From contig NZ_CAMDRE010000001.1 of assembly GCF_945906775.1 (NCBI RefSeq), forward strand, positions 2,790,001 through 2,854,000: a stretch of DNA of 64,000 nucleotides. The letters are read 5' to 3'. Each line of letters starts with the position of its first letter. Position 1 is the stretch's first letter. This DNA comes from Citrobacter sp. Marseille-Q6884. GTDB taxonomy: Bacteria > Pseudomonadota > Gammaproteobacteria > Enterobacterales > Enterobacteriaceae. This document shows, one piece after another, positions 53,493 through 61,950 of this stretch. Under the pieces are notes generated by a model. It was given only the letters and a program-made list of their open reading frames with translations, made no database searches and was not told the origin of the DNA. The position numbers and the translations under genes were made by a program.

Positions 53493-54110
53493 ATGACAAC
53501 CCAGTATGGATTTTTTATTGATTCCAGCCGTTGCACCGGTTGCAAAACCTGCGAACTGGCCTGCAAAGACTACAAAAATTTAACCCCTGACGTCAGTTTC
53601 CGTCGTATCTACGAATACGCTGGCGGCGACTGGCAAGAAGACAATGGTGTCTGGCATCAGAACGTTTTTGCCTATTACCTCTCCATTGCATGTAACCATT
53701 GCGAAGATCCGGCCTGTACCAAGGTTTGTCCAAGCGGTGCGATGCACAAGCGTGAAGATGGTTTTGTCGTTGTCGATGAGGATGTGTGCATTGGTTGTCG
53801 CTATTGCCACATGGCCTGTCCTTACGGTGCGCCGCAGTACAATGCTGCGAAAGGGCATATGACCAAGTGTGATGGCTGTCATGACCGCGTTGCCGAAGGT
53901 AAAAAACCGATCTGTGTCGAGTCTTGCCCGTTACGTGCACTGGATTTTGGTCCGATTGACGAGCTGCGCAAAAAGCACGGGAATCTGGCTGCCGTTGCGC
54001 CACTGCCAGGTGCGCACTTCACCAAGCCAAGCATCGTTATTAAACCTAATGCCAATAGCCGCCCTACCGGGGATACCACGGGTTATCTGGCCAATCCGAA
54101 GGAGGTGTAA
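53493..54110 (+). CDS. dmsB: DmsB, DMSO reductase iron-sulfur subunit
   Basis: A 205-residue ferredoxin-like protein with four Cys clusters: CTGCKTCELAC, CNHCEDPACTKVCPSGAM, CIGCRYCHMACPYGAP and CDGCHDRV...CVESCPLRAL. They bind four [4Fe-4S] centres that carry electrons from DmsC to DmsA. It starts 10 bases after dmsA and ends one base before the dmsC start. Confidence 0.97.
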   Translation: MTTQYGFFIDSSRCTGCKTCELACKDYKNLTPDVSFRRIYEYAGGDWQEDNGVWHQNVFAYYLSIACNHCEDPACTKVCPSGAMHKREDGFVVVDEDVCIGCRYCHMACPYGAPQYNAAKGHMTKCDGCHDRVAEGKKPICVESCPLRALDFGPIDELRKKHGNLAAVAPLPGAHFTKPSIVIKPNANSRPTGDTTGYLANPKEV

Positions 54111-54111
54111 G

Positions 54112-54975
54112 ATGGGAAGTGGATGGCATGAGTGGCCGCTGATGATCTTCACTGTTTTCGGACAGTGTGTGGTAGGTGGTTTTATTGTCCTGGCGCTTGC
54201 GTTGATGAAAGGGGAGTTACGCGCTGAATCACAACAGCGTGTGATTGCCTGCATGTTTGGGCTGTGGGTGCTGATGGGTATCGGTTTTATTGCCTCGATG
54301 TTGCACCTGGGCTCGCCGATGCGTGCCTTTAACTCGCTTAACCGCGTAGGCGCTTCTTCGCTGAGTAATGAAATCGCCAGCGGCTCGATCTTTTTTGCCG
54401 TGGGGGGGATTGGCTGGTTATTGGCGATGATGAAAAAAATGTCGCCAGCGCTGCGTAATCTGTGGTTGTGCGCCACCATGGTTCTGGGCGTGCTTTTCGT
54501 CTGGATGATGGTGCGTGTGTATAACACCATTGATACCGTACCAACCTGGTACAGTGTTTGGACCCCGATCGGTTTCTTCCTGACGCTGTTTATGGGCGGG
54601 CCGTTGCTCGGTTATTTGCTCCTGCGCGTGGCAGGGATTGACGGGTGGGCAATGCGTCTGCTGCCTGCGATCTCCGTTCTTGCGCTGGTCGTAAGCGGTA
54701 TCATGTCTGTCATGCAGGGAGCTGAACTGGCTACTATCCACAGTTCGATTCAACAGGCGTCTGCGCTGGTACCAGACTATGGTTCGTTGATGGCATGGCG
54801 TATTGTGGCACTGGCTTTAGCACTGTGCTTCTGGATTGTGCCGCAAGTGAAAGGCTACCAGCCTGCGATACCGCTACTTTCTGTTGCCTTTATTCTGCTG
54901 CTGGTGGGCGAACTGATTGGTCGCGGTGTGTTCTACGGTCTGCACATGACCGTTGGCATGGCGGTTGCCAGTTAA
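54112..54975 (+). CDS. dmsC: DmsC, DMSO reductase membrane anchor
   Basis: A 287-residue protein with eight predicted membrane helices (WHEWPLMIFTVFGQCVVGGF at the start). It anchors DmsAB and oxidises menaquinol. The ATG at 54112 follows GGAGG at the end of dmsB and gives the E. coli length; a much longer frame open upstream overlaps dmsB in another frame and is not real. Confidence 0.96.
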   Translation: MGSGWHEWPLMIFTVFGQCVVGGFIVLALALMKGELRAESQQRVIACMFGLWVLMGIGFIASMLHLGSPMRAFNSLNRVGASSLSNEIASGSIFFAVGGIGWLLAMMKKMSPALRNLWLCATMVLGVLFVWMMVRVYNTIDTVPTWYSVWTPIGFFLTLFMGGPLLGYLLLRVAGIDGWAMRLLPAISVLALVVSGIMSVMQGAELATIHSSIQQASALVPDYGSLMAWRIVALALALCFWIVPQVKGYQPAIPLLSVAFILLLVGELIGRGVFYGLHMTVGMAVAS

Positions 54976-54984
54976 GATGAAAAT

Positions 54985-55020
54985 ACCGGATGGTGAGGGG
55001 GTATTCCCGCGCCATCCGGT
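54985..55020. repeat. REP-like hairpin after dmsC
   Basis: ACCGGATGG ... CCATCCGGT, a perfect 9-bp inverted repeat 10 bases downstream of dmsC, of the REP type. It probably ends or stabilises the dms transcript. Beyond it, 55021-55258 has no gene. Confidence 0.75.
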
Positions 55021-55258
55021 GAATAAAAAATGCGGTTCATCCATGAAATTTTTCAACTGAACGCAGCGGGACATTTTTGTTTTAGATCAATTAAAACAAA
55101 CAGATGTCCTTTTCTCTTTTTTATCCATTCACGTTAAGAATCAGTAATACAAATCGATAGTCCCGAAAGCACCTCAGCGCTCTAATTACGCCGATTGACA
55201 ATGTTTTTGGCAGTGGCATGATGCGCATGAAATTTGAACTTCCTCACGGTTTTTATTC

Positions 55259-56407
55259 ATGTCCACCTACACCCGACCCGTCATGCTGTTGCTGTGCGGG
55301 CTGCTTCTGCTGACTTTAGCGATCGCCGTTTTAAACACGCTCGTTCCGCTTTGGCTCGCCCATGAAAATCTGCCAACCTGGCAGGTGGGGATTGTTAGCT
55401 CGTCTTATTTCACCGGAAACCTGGTGGGGACGTTGTTAACCGGGTATTTAATTAAACACCTTGGCTTTAACCGCAGCTACTACATCGCATCGCTCATTTT
55501 CGCCGCAGGCTGCGTCGGGTTAGGCGTCATGGTCGGTTTCTGGAGCTGGATGAGCTGGCGTTTTATCGCGGGCGTCGGCTGCGCCATGATTTGGGTGGTG
55601 GTGGAAAGCGCGTTGATGTGCAGCGGGACTTCGCGCAATCGTGGACGCTTACTTGCCGCTTATATGATGGTCTATTACGTGGGGACGTTTTTAGGGCAGC
55701 TGTTGGTCAGTAAAGTCTCGACTGAGCTAATGAACGTTTTGCCGTGGGTCACGGGGATCGTTTTGGCGGGCATTTTACCTTTGCTGTTTACGCGGATCGT
55801 GAATCAGCAACCAGACGATCATAACCCGACCCCGATTGTATCAATGCTAAAACTTCGACAAGCCCGATTGGGCGTGAATGGCTGCATTATCTCGGGCATT
55901 GTGCTGGGTTCTTTGTATGGCTTGATGCCGCTTTACCTCAACCATCAGGGCGTCAGTAATGCCAGTATTGGTTTCTGGATGGCGGTTCTGGTCAGTGCCG
56001 GTATTCTGGGGCAATGGCCGATCGGGCGGCTGGCGGACAAGTTGGGTCGCCTGCTAGTACTCCGTGTTCAGGTATTTGTAGTGATCCTCGGCAGTATTGC
56101 GATGCTGAATCAGGCGGCAATGGCACCAGCGCTGTTCATGCTGGGCGCGGCGGGTTTTACCCTCTATCCGGTGGCGATGGCCTGGGCCTGTGAAAAAGTG
56201 GAACATCATCAACTGGTCGCCATGAATCAGGCATTGCTATTAAGTTATACCGTGGGCAGTTTGCTGGGGCCGTCATTTACAGCGATGCTGATGCAGAATT
56301 ACTCGGATAGCCTGTTATTTATCATGATTGCCAGCGTATCGTTTATTTATTTGCTGATGTTGTTGCGTAAAACTGGGCGCACCCCGAATTCCGTGGCGCA
56401 TATCTGA
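55259..56407 (+). CDS. ycaD: YcaD, MFS transporter
   Basis: A 382-residue 12-helix MFS protein matching E. coli YcaD in length. The cytoplasmic loop GYLIKHLGFNRSY, and GRLADKLGRLLVLRVQ in the second half, are the MFS motif positions. The substrate is not known. In E. coli ycaC lies between dmsC and ycaD; here it does not. Confidence 0.9.
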   Translation: MSTYTRPVMLLLCGLLLLTLAIAVLNTLVPLWLAHENLPTWQVGIVSSSYFTGNLVGTLLTGYLIKHLGFNRSYYIASLIFAAGCVGLGVMVGFWSWMSWRFIAGVGCAMIWVVVESALMCSGTSRNRGRLLAAYMMVYYVGTFLGQLLVSKVSTELMNVLPWVTGIVLAGILPLLFTRIVNQQPDDHNPTPIVSMLKLRQARLGVNGCIISGIVLGSLYGLMPLYLNHQGVSNASIGFWMAVLVSAGILGQWPIGRLADKLGRLLVLRVQVFVVILGSIAMLNQAAMAPALFMLGAAGFTLYPVAMAWACEKVEHHQLVAMNQALLLSYTVGSLLGPSFTAMLMQNYSDSLLFIMIASVSFIYLLMLLRKTGRTPNSVAHI

Positions 56408-56623
56408 GTTCTAATCATCGAAGGCAACAGGTTCCCGTGTATACGTCACTGGACGTTTTATGAGAATCTATTGCCTCTGATAATCCACCGCCTTTCCTGA
56501 AAAATAAACTGTGCAGAAGGTTATAGTTTTGCACTCTGCTATTTCCGCTCCCTCATTTTACCGCGCATAATCCTTCGCCTCATTTTATTCATAATCAAAA
56601 TAGTTTCCACGAAGGATCGCGTC

Positions 56624-58045
56624 ATGGCGGGTGTGCAGGAAAAACAATTGCGATGGTACAACATCGCATTGATGTCGTTTATTACAGTTTGGGGATTTGG
56701 CAACGTTGTTAACAACTATGCTAATCAGGGATTGGTCGTTGTCTCCTCGTGGATCTTTATTTTTGCGCTCTATTTTATTCCCTACGCGCTGATCGTCGGA
56801 CAACTGGGTTCAACGTTTAAAGATGGCAAAGGTGGTGTCAGTACCTGGATTAAACACACCATGGGTCCCGGGCTGGCTTATCTTGCCGCATGGACTTATT
56901 GGGTTGTGCATATCCCTTATCTGGCACAGAAGCCGCAGGCTATTCTGATTGCGCTCGGATGGGCACTGAAGGGAGATGGGTCTTTAATTAAGGAATACAC
57001 CGTAGTGGCGTTACAGGGACTGACGCTGGTACTGTTCATCTTTTTTATGTGGATAGCATCCCGTGGCATGAAGTCGCTGAAAATCGTCGGTTCCGTTGCG
57101 GGTATCGCGATGTTCGTGATGTCTATTTTGTATGTTGTGATGGCGGTAACCGCGCCGGCAATCACCGATGTTCAGATGGCCACGACAAATATCACCTGGG
57201 AATCGTTCATTCCACACATTGATTTCACTTATATTACGACGATCTCAATGCTGGTATTTGCGGTCGGTGGTGCCGAGAAAATTTCGCCTTATGTCAACCA
57301 GACACGTAACCCGGGCAGGGAGTTCCCGAAAGGAATGCTTGTCCTGGCTGTCATGGTGGCGGTGTGCGCAATCCTTGGATCGCTGGCAATGGGAATGATG
57401 TTTGATTCCCAGCATATTCCTGATGATTTAATGACCAATGGTCAGTATTACGCGTTTCAGAAACTTGGCGAATATTATGGTATGGGCAACTCGCTGATGG
57501 TTATTTACGCGATAGCCAACACGCTGGGACAGATTGCCGCTTTAGTATTTTCAATTGATGCGCCACTTAAAGTTTTACTGGGTGATGCAGATAACAAGTA
57601 TATTCCTGCCCGTTTGTGCCGTACGAATGCATCGGGTACGCCGGTGAACGGCTATATACTGACGCTGGTGTTAGTGGCGATTCTGATTATGTTGCCGACG
57701 CTGGGAATTGGTGACATGAACAATCTGTATAAATGGTTGCTGAATCTTAACTCAGTTGTTATGCCATTGCGTTATTTATGGGTGTTTGTGGCGTTTATTG
57801 CGGTCATTCGTCTGGCGCAGAAATATAAGCCAGAATATGTTTTTATCCGTAACAAGACGTTGGCGTTAACCGTCGGGGTATGGTGTTTTGTCTTTACTGC
57901 GTTTGCCTGTATTACCGGCATTTTCCCAAAAATGGAAGCGTTTACGCCTGAGTGGACATTCCAGCTGGCGCTGAATATAGCAACACCGTTTGTGCTGGTC
58001 GGATTGGGCTTAATTTTCCCGCTGCTGGCGAGAAGAGGGCGATAA
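56624..58045 (+). CDS. ycaM: YcaM, APC-family amino-acid transporter
   Basis: A 473-residue protein with about twelve membrane helices of the amino acid-polyamine-organocation family, glutamate:GABA-antiporter-like (GFGNVVNNYANQGL, FAVGGAEKISPYVNQTRNPGREFPKG). It matches E. coli YcaM. The substrate is not proven. GAAGGA lies 8 bases ahead of the ATG. It converges with pflA. ycaN and ycaK, which follow ycaM in E. coli, are absent. Confidence 0.9.
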   Translation: MAGVQEKQLRWYNIALMSFITVWGFGNVVNNYANQGLVVVSSWIFIFALYFIPYALIVGQLGSTFKDGKGGVSTWIKHTMGPGLAYLAAWTYWVVHIPYLAQKPQAILIALGWALKGDGSLIKEYTVVALQGLTLVLFIFFMWIASRGMKSLKIVGSVAGIAMFVMSILYVVMAVTAPAITDVQMATTNITWESFIPHIDFTYITTISMLVFAVGGAEKISPYVNQTRNPGREFPKGMLVLAVMVAVCAILGSLAMGMMFDSQHIPDDLMTNGQYYAFQKLGEYYGMGNSLMVIYAIANTLGQIAALVFSIDAPLKVLLGDADNKYIPARLCRTNASGTPVNGYILTLVLVAILIMLPTLGIGDMNNLYKWLLNLNSVVMPLRYLWVFVAFIAVIRLAQKYKPEYVFIRNKTLALTVGVWCFVFTAFACITGIFPKMEAFTPEWTFQLALNIATPFVLVGLGLIFPLLARRGR

Positions 58046-58088
58046 GACGAAATAGGGTGGGTAACGGATAAGTTACCCACCGGAAGGA

Positions 58089-58886
58089 TCAATACATTAC
58101 TTTGTGACCGTATTGCTCAAGAATACCTTTCACGCGTTCCATGGTCTCTTTTTTCGGCGGCTTCACGCCATCCAGTTTGTACTCTTCACCCATTGCCACC
58201 CATTTGTGTTTACCCAACTCGTGGTACGGCAGCAATTCGATTTTTTCGACATTGCCCATATCGCGGGTAAATTCGCCCAGGCGGTGTGCGGAGTCGTCAT
58301 CGTCAGACCAGCCAGGAACGACGACGTAGCGGATCCACACTTTGATGTCTTTGTTGGACAAGTAGCGCGCAAATTCCAGCGTACGATGGTTAGATACACC
58401 CACCAGATTCTGGTGAATTTCATCGTTCATCTGTTTGAGATCGAGCATGACCAGGTCAGTCACTTCCAGCAGTTCATCGATTACCGGATCGTAACGGCGG
58501 ACGAAACCGTTGGTATCGAGACAAGTATGAATACCTTCTTTCTTACAAGCACGGAACCAGTCACGAACAAATTCAGCCTGTAGAATGGCCTCGCCGCCGG
58601 ATGCCGTTACACCACCGCCGGATGCGTTCATAAAGTGACGATAGGTCACGACTTCTTTCATTAACTCTTCGACGGTCACTTCTTTGCCGCCGTGCGTATC
58701 CCACGTATCACGGTTATGGCAATACAGGCAGCGCATCAGGCAGCCCTGGAAGAAAGTAATAAAACGGATACCTGGGCCGTCTACGGTGCCACAGGATTCA
58801 AAGGAGTGAATGCGACCAATAACTGCCTTTTCAGGTGCAGTGATTGCTGTATTTTCTGTATCTTTACAATGGGTTAAGTTGCTCAT
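58089..58886 (-). CDS. pflA: PflA, pyruvate formate-lyase 1 activating enzyme
   Basis: A radical-SAM enzyme of 265 residues. The CLMRCLYCHNRD motif (CxxxCxxC) binds the [4Fe-4S]-SAM cluster, and GGVTASGGE is the SAM contact. It abstracts a hydrogen from the PflB glycine to make the glycyl radical under anaerobic conditions. The N-terminus carries about 20 residues more than the 246-residue E. coli form, as in the Salmonella protein. pflB, which lies just upstream of pflA in related genomes, is not next to it here: prophage DNA begins 31 bases upstream of the start. Confidence 0.96.
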   Translation of the reverse strand: MSNLTHCKDTENTAITAPEKAVIGRIHSFESCGTVDGPGIRFITFFQGCLMRCLYCHNRDTWDTHGGKEVTVEELMKEVVTYRHFMNASGGGVTASGGEAILQAEFVRDWFRACKKEGIHTCLDTNGFVRRYDPVIDELLEVTDLVMLDLKQMNDEIHQNLVGVSNHRTLEFARYLSNKDIKVWIRYVVVPGWSDDDDSAHRLGEFTRDMGNVEKIELLPYHELGKHKWVAMGEEYKLDGVKPPKKETMERVKGILEQYGHKVMY

Positions 58887-58917
58887 ATCGCTTTAAGTAA
58901 CTCTAGTTAACTCTGGT

Positions 58918-59913
58918 TTATGGACACATTATGGACATTCTGGACACCGGATTCAGGGTGATTGCGTCCTGTAAAAAATCAGGGGCAAAGTGCGCATAGA
59001 CCATTGTTTGCTGGATGGTCGAATGCCCAAGTATGCGTTGCAATGTGATTATGTTACCTCCATTCATTATAAAATGTGTGGCAAATGTGTGCCTCATTAC
59101 ATGAACGGCCTGCCCATCAGGTAGATCCGGTTTTACTTCCTTCAGGATTCGACGGACTGTGCTGTACTTGGCTTTAAACAAAAGCCCGGATTTCTTTCCC
59201 TTGATACGTAAAGCCAGCTCTGCAGAGATAGGAACAGTTCGCCGTTTGCCGTTCTTGGTTTTCATGAACGTCACCATGTTTTGAATAATATGCTCAGCCT
59301 TCAAACGGGATACCTCTCCCCATCGTCCACCAGTAGCCAGGCAGACCAGAGCAATATTCAGCTCATCTCCATCGAGTCTGGCCAGCAGTTCCTGAATTTC
59401 ATCATCAGTCAGAAATGCCATTTCTGCTTCAGCTTCTTTCAGGCGCTTCACTTCACGCATGGGGTTATGGCCATGATATTCACCGGCATCAATCAGTTTG
59501 GTGAATAGACCGCTTAATATCGCCACATGTCGGTTCACACTAGCCGGCTTTAAACCTTCACCCATCAGTATGACGCGGTAGTCGATAATTGCCTTTTTCG
59601 TTAGCTGGTCCGCACGATATACACCCATTTCTGCAAAACGGTTGAGAATTGTGGTTAACCTGCCGCGCTCAATGTCGCCTCGCTCATGCAGTTTTCCATG
59701 ATAGATCCACCATAAGTCCAGCAGTTCGTTCAGCTTTCTCCGGTCTGCAGGTTTTTCCAGCCAATCTTTATTGTGAAAATTAACCAGGATGTGACGCTCA
59801 AAGAGTTGGGCTTCACCCTTGGTGTTAAACTTCCGTCGGATACGTTTTCCATCTGCACCCTGCGGTCTTACGTCCACTTCATATCGACCATCATCAAGCT
59901 TTTTAACAGACAT
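58918..59913 (-). CDS. P2-type prophage integrase
   Basis: A 331-residue tyrosine recombinase of the P2/186 type. The N-terminal arm-binding region is KKLDDGRYEVDVRPQGADGKRIRRKF, a core-binding SAM-like domain follows, and the catalytic residues are visible: Arg in GGRWGEVSRL, HVMRHTFATHF (HxxR), and Tyr in TMVYAHFAPDF. It inserts and excises the prophage. It lies at the left end, next to pflA, as is usual for int beside att. Confidence 0.93.
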   Translation of the reverse strand: MSVKKLDDGRYEVDVRPQGADGKRIRRKFNTKGEAQLFERHILVNFHNKDWLEKPADRRKLNELLDLWWIYHGKLHERGDIERGRLTTILNRFAEMGVYRADQLTKKAIIDYRVILMGEGLKPASVNRHVAILSGLFTKLIDAGEYHGHNPMREVKRLKEAEAEMAFLTDDEIQELLARLDGDELNIALVCLATGGRWGEVSRLKAEHIIQNMVTFMKTKNGKRRTVPISAELALRIKGKKSGLLFKAKYSTVRRILKEVKPDLPDGQAVHVMRHTFATHFIMNGGNIITLQRILGHSTIQQTMVYAHFAPDFLQDAITLNPVSRMSIMCP

Positions 59914-60006
59914 AAAGCCCTCCGATGATGCGTGTTTCTACGTCTTGTTTCTGTTCATGACAAAAGGTAACCGTACATTTACTGCATAGATAAGCGGCGT
60001 GAATGC

Positions 60007-60306
60007 TTAGCCAATCTTTTTGCCTGAGTGCTGCAAGGTTGTTTCGTCTTGCCCAGAGTGTGCGAGAACCGGTGCGATTTGCCCGGATGCGGGATCTGTT
60101 TCATCGAACAGAAACCAGTCGCGGTATTTTCGAAAACGAGGATGTTTAAGAAGCTTCATTCCAGCCTCTAGGGGCATCTTAGATTTTCCAGATTCGTAAC
60201 CATGATAGGTTGTGTAATTAATATTAATTAAATCAGCAACTTCCTTGGTTTTCATTCGTTCTGACTCACGAATGAGCTTTAATTTTTCAGACTGGGCTAT
60301 TGACAT
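60007..60306 (-). CDS. P2 C-like prophage repressor
   Basis: A 99-residue HTH_XRE-like protein closely resembling phage P2 C: SIAQSEKLKLIRESERMK, VADLININYTTYHGYESGKS as the helix-turn-helix, and a C-terminal tail SGQIAPVLAHSGQDETT shared with P2 C. It should keep the lysogenic state by blocking the early promoter. The ATG at 60306 gives the P2 C length; ATG 60315 and TTG 60324 are alternatives. Divergent from the Cox-like gene. Confidence 0.87.
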   Translation of the reverse strand: MSIAQSEKLKLIRESERMKTKEVADLININYTTYHGYESGKSKMPLEAGMKLLKHPRFRKYRDWFLFDETDPASGQIAPVLAHSGQDETTLQHSGKKIG

Positions 60307-60398
60307 AAAATCCATAATCTCCAATTATATACAAAAGTTCCATATTTAGCCTTGTGTGGCTTAGTTTGGCTCTAGGTAAACAATTGGAGAATACCAAA
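60307..60398. promoter_or_regulatory. Prophage lysis-lysogeny switch region
   Basis: 92 bases between the divergent repressor and Cox-like genes. The stretch CCTTGTGTGGCTTAGTTTGGC near 60350-60370 contains two imperfect direct half-sites (TGTGGCT and TTTGGCT, 10 bases apart), a layout like the directly repeated operators bound by P2-type C dimers. Assignment as operator is inference. Confidence 0.5.
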
Positions 60399-60764
60399 TT
60401 GACTCGTAAATCAGAATCGCCAGCGCAGGTTAAACCGCCGATTGAGGGATCGAAAACTCGCCGCAGAACGAAGGATGTGACCGAGGAAACTGCACTGAAC
60501 TTATCGAACGTTGCCGCCCTGGTATCGAAGGAGGTGTTTGCAGCCTCTATTGGCAAAACACCGAAGGCAGTTGTTGAGATGGCCAAACAGGGGAAGCTGC
60601 CGGCGTTCTACATGTCAGATCCGCAAAAGCCGAACGGCAATGCTGAGTTATGGATAAATCTTGAGGAATGGAACAAATACGCTGCCCATCTTGTAGAGCA
60701 GGCTCCGGCAGAGTGGCATAACTGGAAAAACCGTATCAGCCATAGCAAATCAACGCATAAATAA
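60399..60764 (+). CDS. Cox/Apl-like regulator and excisionase
   Basis: A 121-residue protein whose C-terminal 80 residues match P2 Cox: EVFAASIGKTPKAVVEMAKQGKLPAFYMSDPQ aligns with the Cox HTH and ELWINLEEWNKYA with the following strand/helix. Cox represses the lysogenic promoter and assists excision. A basic N-terminal extension of about 40 residues (SPAQVKPPIEGSKTRRRTKD) is not in P2 Cox (91 residues). The start is TTG at 60399 with TTGGAG upstream. First gene of the rightward early operon. Confidence 0.82.
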   Translation: MTRKSESPAQVKPPIEGSKTRRRTKDVTEETALNLSNVAALVSKEVFAASIGKTPKAVVEMAKQGKLPAFYMSDPQKPNGNAELWINLEEWNKYAAHLVEQAPAEWHNWKNRISHSKSTHK

Positions 60765-60784
60765 AATCATCGTTGGATAACATC

Positions 60785-61120
60785 ATGAAAACAAAATATG
60801 CCACGCTTATTCGTAATTTGTTGCAGAGCTATCAGGCTCAGGTAACGGTAATCGAAAAAGAAAATTATTCTGTCCACAGTGACGGTATTCAGTTAATGGA
60901 ATTAAACCTCCAGTTAGCTAAATGTCTGGAGGGGATTTCAGCAACGGCACGATTCAATAACGATACGGTTGATTTCGAGGAATTGCATAAAATTACCCTG
61001 ATGGCGTTTAAAGGTGACATTCCGACTGAACATAATATTCCGGCGCTTTCTTCATTGGCCTCCGGTGAAATACGTAAAAACAATTCTAACCTTAAACCAC
61101 TTACTGCTGTTCAACGTTAA
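60785..61120 (+). CDS. Prophage early protein, unknown function
   Basis: A 111-residue protein (MKTKYATLIRNLLQSYQAQV, MELNLQLAKCLEGISATARF) without signal peptide or membrane helix. I do not recognise the family. It lies 20 bases after the Cox-like gene and 9 before the exonuclease-like gene, within the early operon. An upstream TTG at 60773 is a less likely start. Confidence 0.7.
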   Translation: MKTKYATLIRNLLQSYQAQVTVIEKENYSVHSDGIQLMELNLQLAKCLEGISATARFNNDTVDFEELHKITLMAFKGDIPTEHNIPALSSLASGEIRKNNSNLKPLTAVQR

Positions 61121-61129
61121 GGGAATACT

Positions 61130-61690
61130 ATGAAACATTTAATGATTGACCTGGAAGCAATGGATGATAAATCCACTGCAGCAATTACAGCTATCGCAGC
61201 GATTTTCTTTAATCCAGAAACGGGGGAAGTTGGTAAAACATTTTATCGCCGTATCAGTCTGGAAGATGCAATGAGCAACGGCGGGACAGTCAGTGCGGAG
61301 GCTATTGAGTGGTGGTTGCGTCAGTCTTCTGAAATACGTTGTCAGTTGCTTGATGAGGATTGTCAGGATTTAGAATTAGCCATCTGTGATTTTTACGCGT
61401 TTGTCAGTGAGAATGCTGAACCATCGGCTGTTAAGCTATGGAACGGGTGCCCGTCGCTTCACAGTTCGGTATTGCGTCACGCCCTGAATAAGTTTGCAGG
61501 GCCGTGTTTCTCTTACGGTAATGAGCAATCTGTTATTACTGTTGTTGAACTGGCATCGACGCTGGGGCTTAATATGGATAATATTATTCCGTATACCTTC
61601 ACTCGCAATGCGTATAATCATGCAATACATAACGTAAAAATAGTCTCTTATGTGTATGCTTATCTTATAAAAATAGCCAGTGTGAAATAA
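61130..61690 (+). CDS. Exonuclease-like (DEDD fold) prophage protein, likely degenerate
   Basis: A 186-residue protein with the RNase T/Rv2179c-like DEDD exonuclease pattern at the start: MIDLEAMDDKSTAAITAIAAIFF gives the first Asp and Glu, and AIEWWLRQSSEIR is typical of phage-encoded members. The second acidic position (normally WGNGxxFD) reads LWNGCPSLHSSVL and lacks the Asp, and the last motif (normally HxALxDA) reads AYNHAIHNVKIV without it. It may be inactive or a binding protein. AAGGGAATACT precedes the ATG. Stop is 2 bases before the next start. Confidence 0.72.
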   Translation: MKHLMIDLEAMDDKSTAAITAIAAIFFNPETGEVGKTFYRRISLEDAMSNGGTVSAEAIEWWLRQSSEIRCQLLDEDCQDLELAICDFYAFVSENAEPSAVKLWNGCPSLHSSVLRHALNKFAGPCFSYGNEQSVITVVELASTLGLNMDNIIPYTFTRNAYNHAIHNVKIVSYVYAYLIKIASVK

Positions 61691-61692
61691 CT

Positions 61693-61911
61693 ATGCTCAC
61701 AGTGACCTCTCATGCAAGTGAATGTGTCATAAATAAAGCGTTCACTCTGCTAAGCGAATATTACAGCGGCAAAAAGAATTATCAGCTTGTTAAACCACAT
61801 TTTTATATAAAGATGAATGTATCTCTGCGCTGGCGCTTGCTCAGTAAAGATGATGGTAAAAGTTGGGAATTAATGACCCATGAACGTTATAACAAGCAAT
61901 TCAGAATATAA
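61693..61911 (+). CDS. Small prophage protein, unknown
   Basis: A 72-residue basic protein (HASECVINKAFTLLSEYYSGKKN, SLRWRLLSKDDGKSWELMTHERYN). I do not recognise the family. It is closely spaced after the exonuclease-like gene and before the primase, so it is read in the same operon. The WRLLS...WELMTHERY ending resembles short phage ORFs that precede replication genes. Confidence 0.6.
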   Translation: MLTVTSHASECVINKAFTLLSEYYSGKKNYQLVKPHFYIKMNVSLRWRLLSKDDGKSWELMTHERYNKQFRI

Positions 61912-61950
61912 CTTTTTGCCTTGATGGCTGCTTTAATTACTGGGATTTCT

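Noticed and set aside
53869..54111. A longer dmsC start inside dmsB
   Set aside because: The extension is a different frame of dmsB; the ATG at 54112 has a ribosome-binding site and gives the known length.
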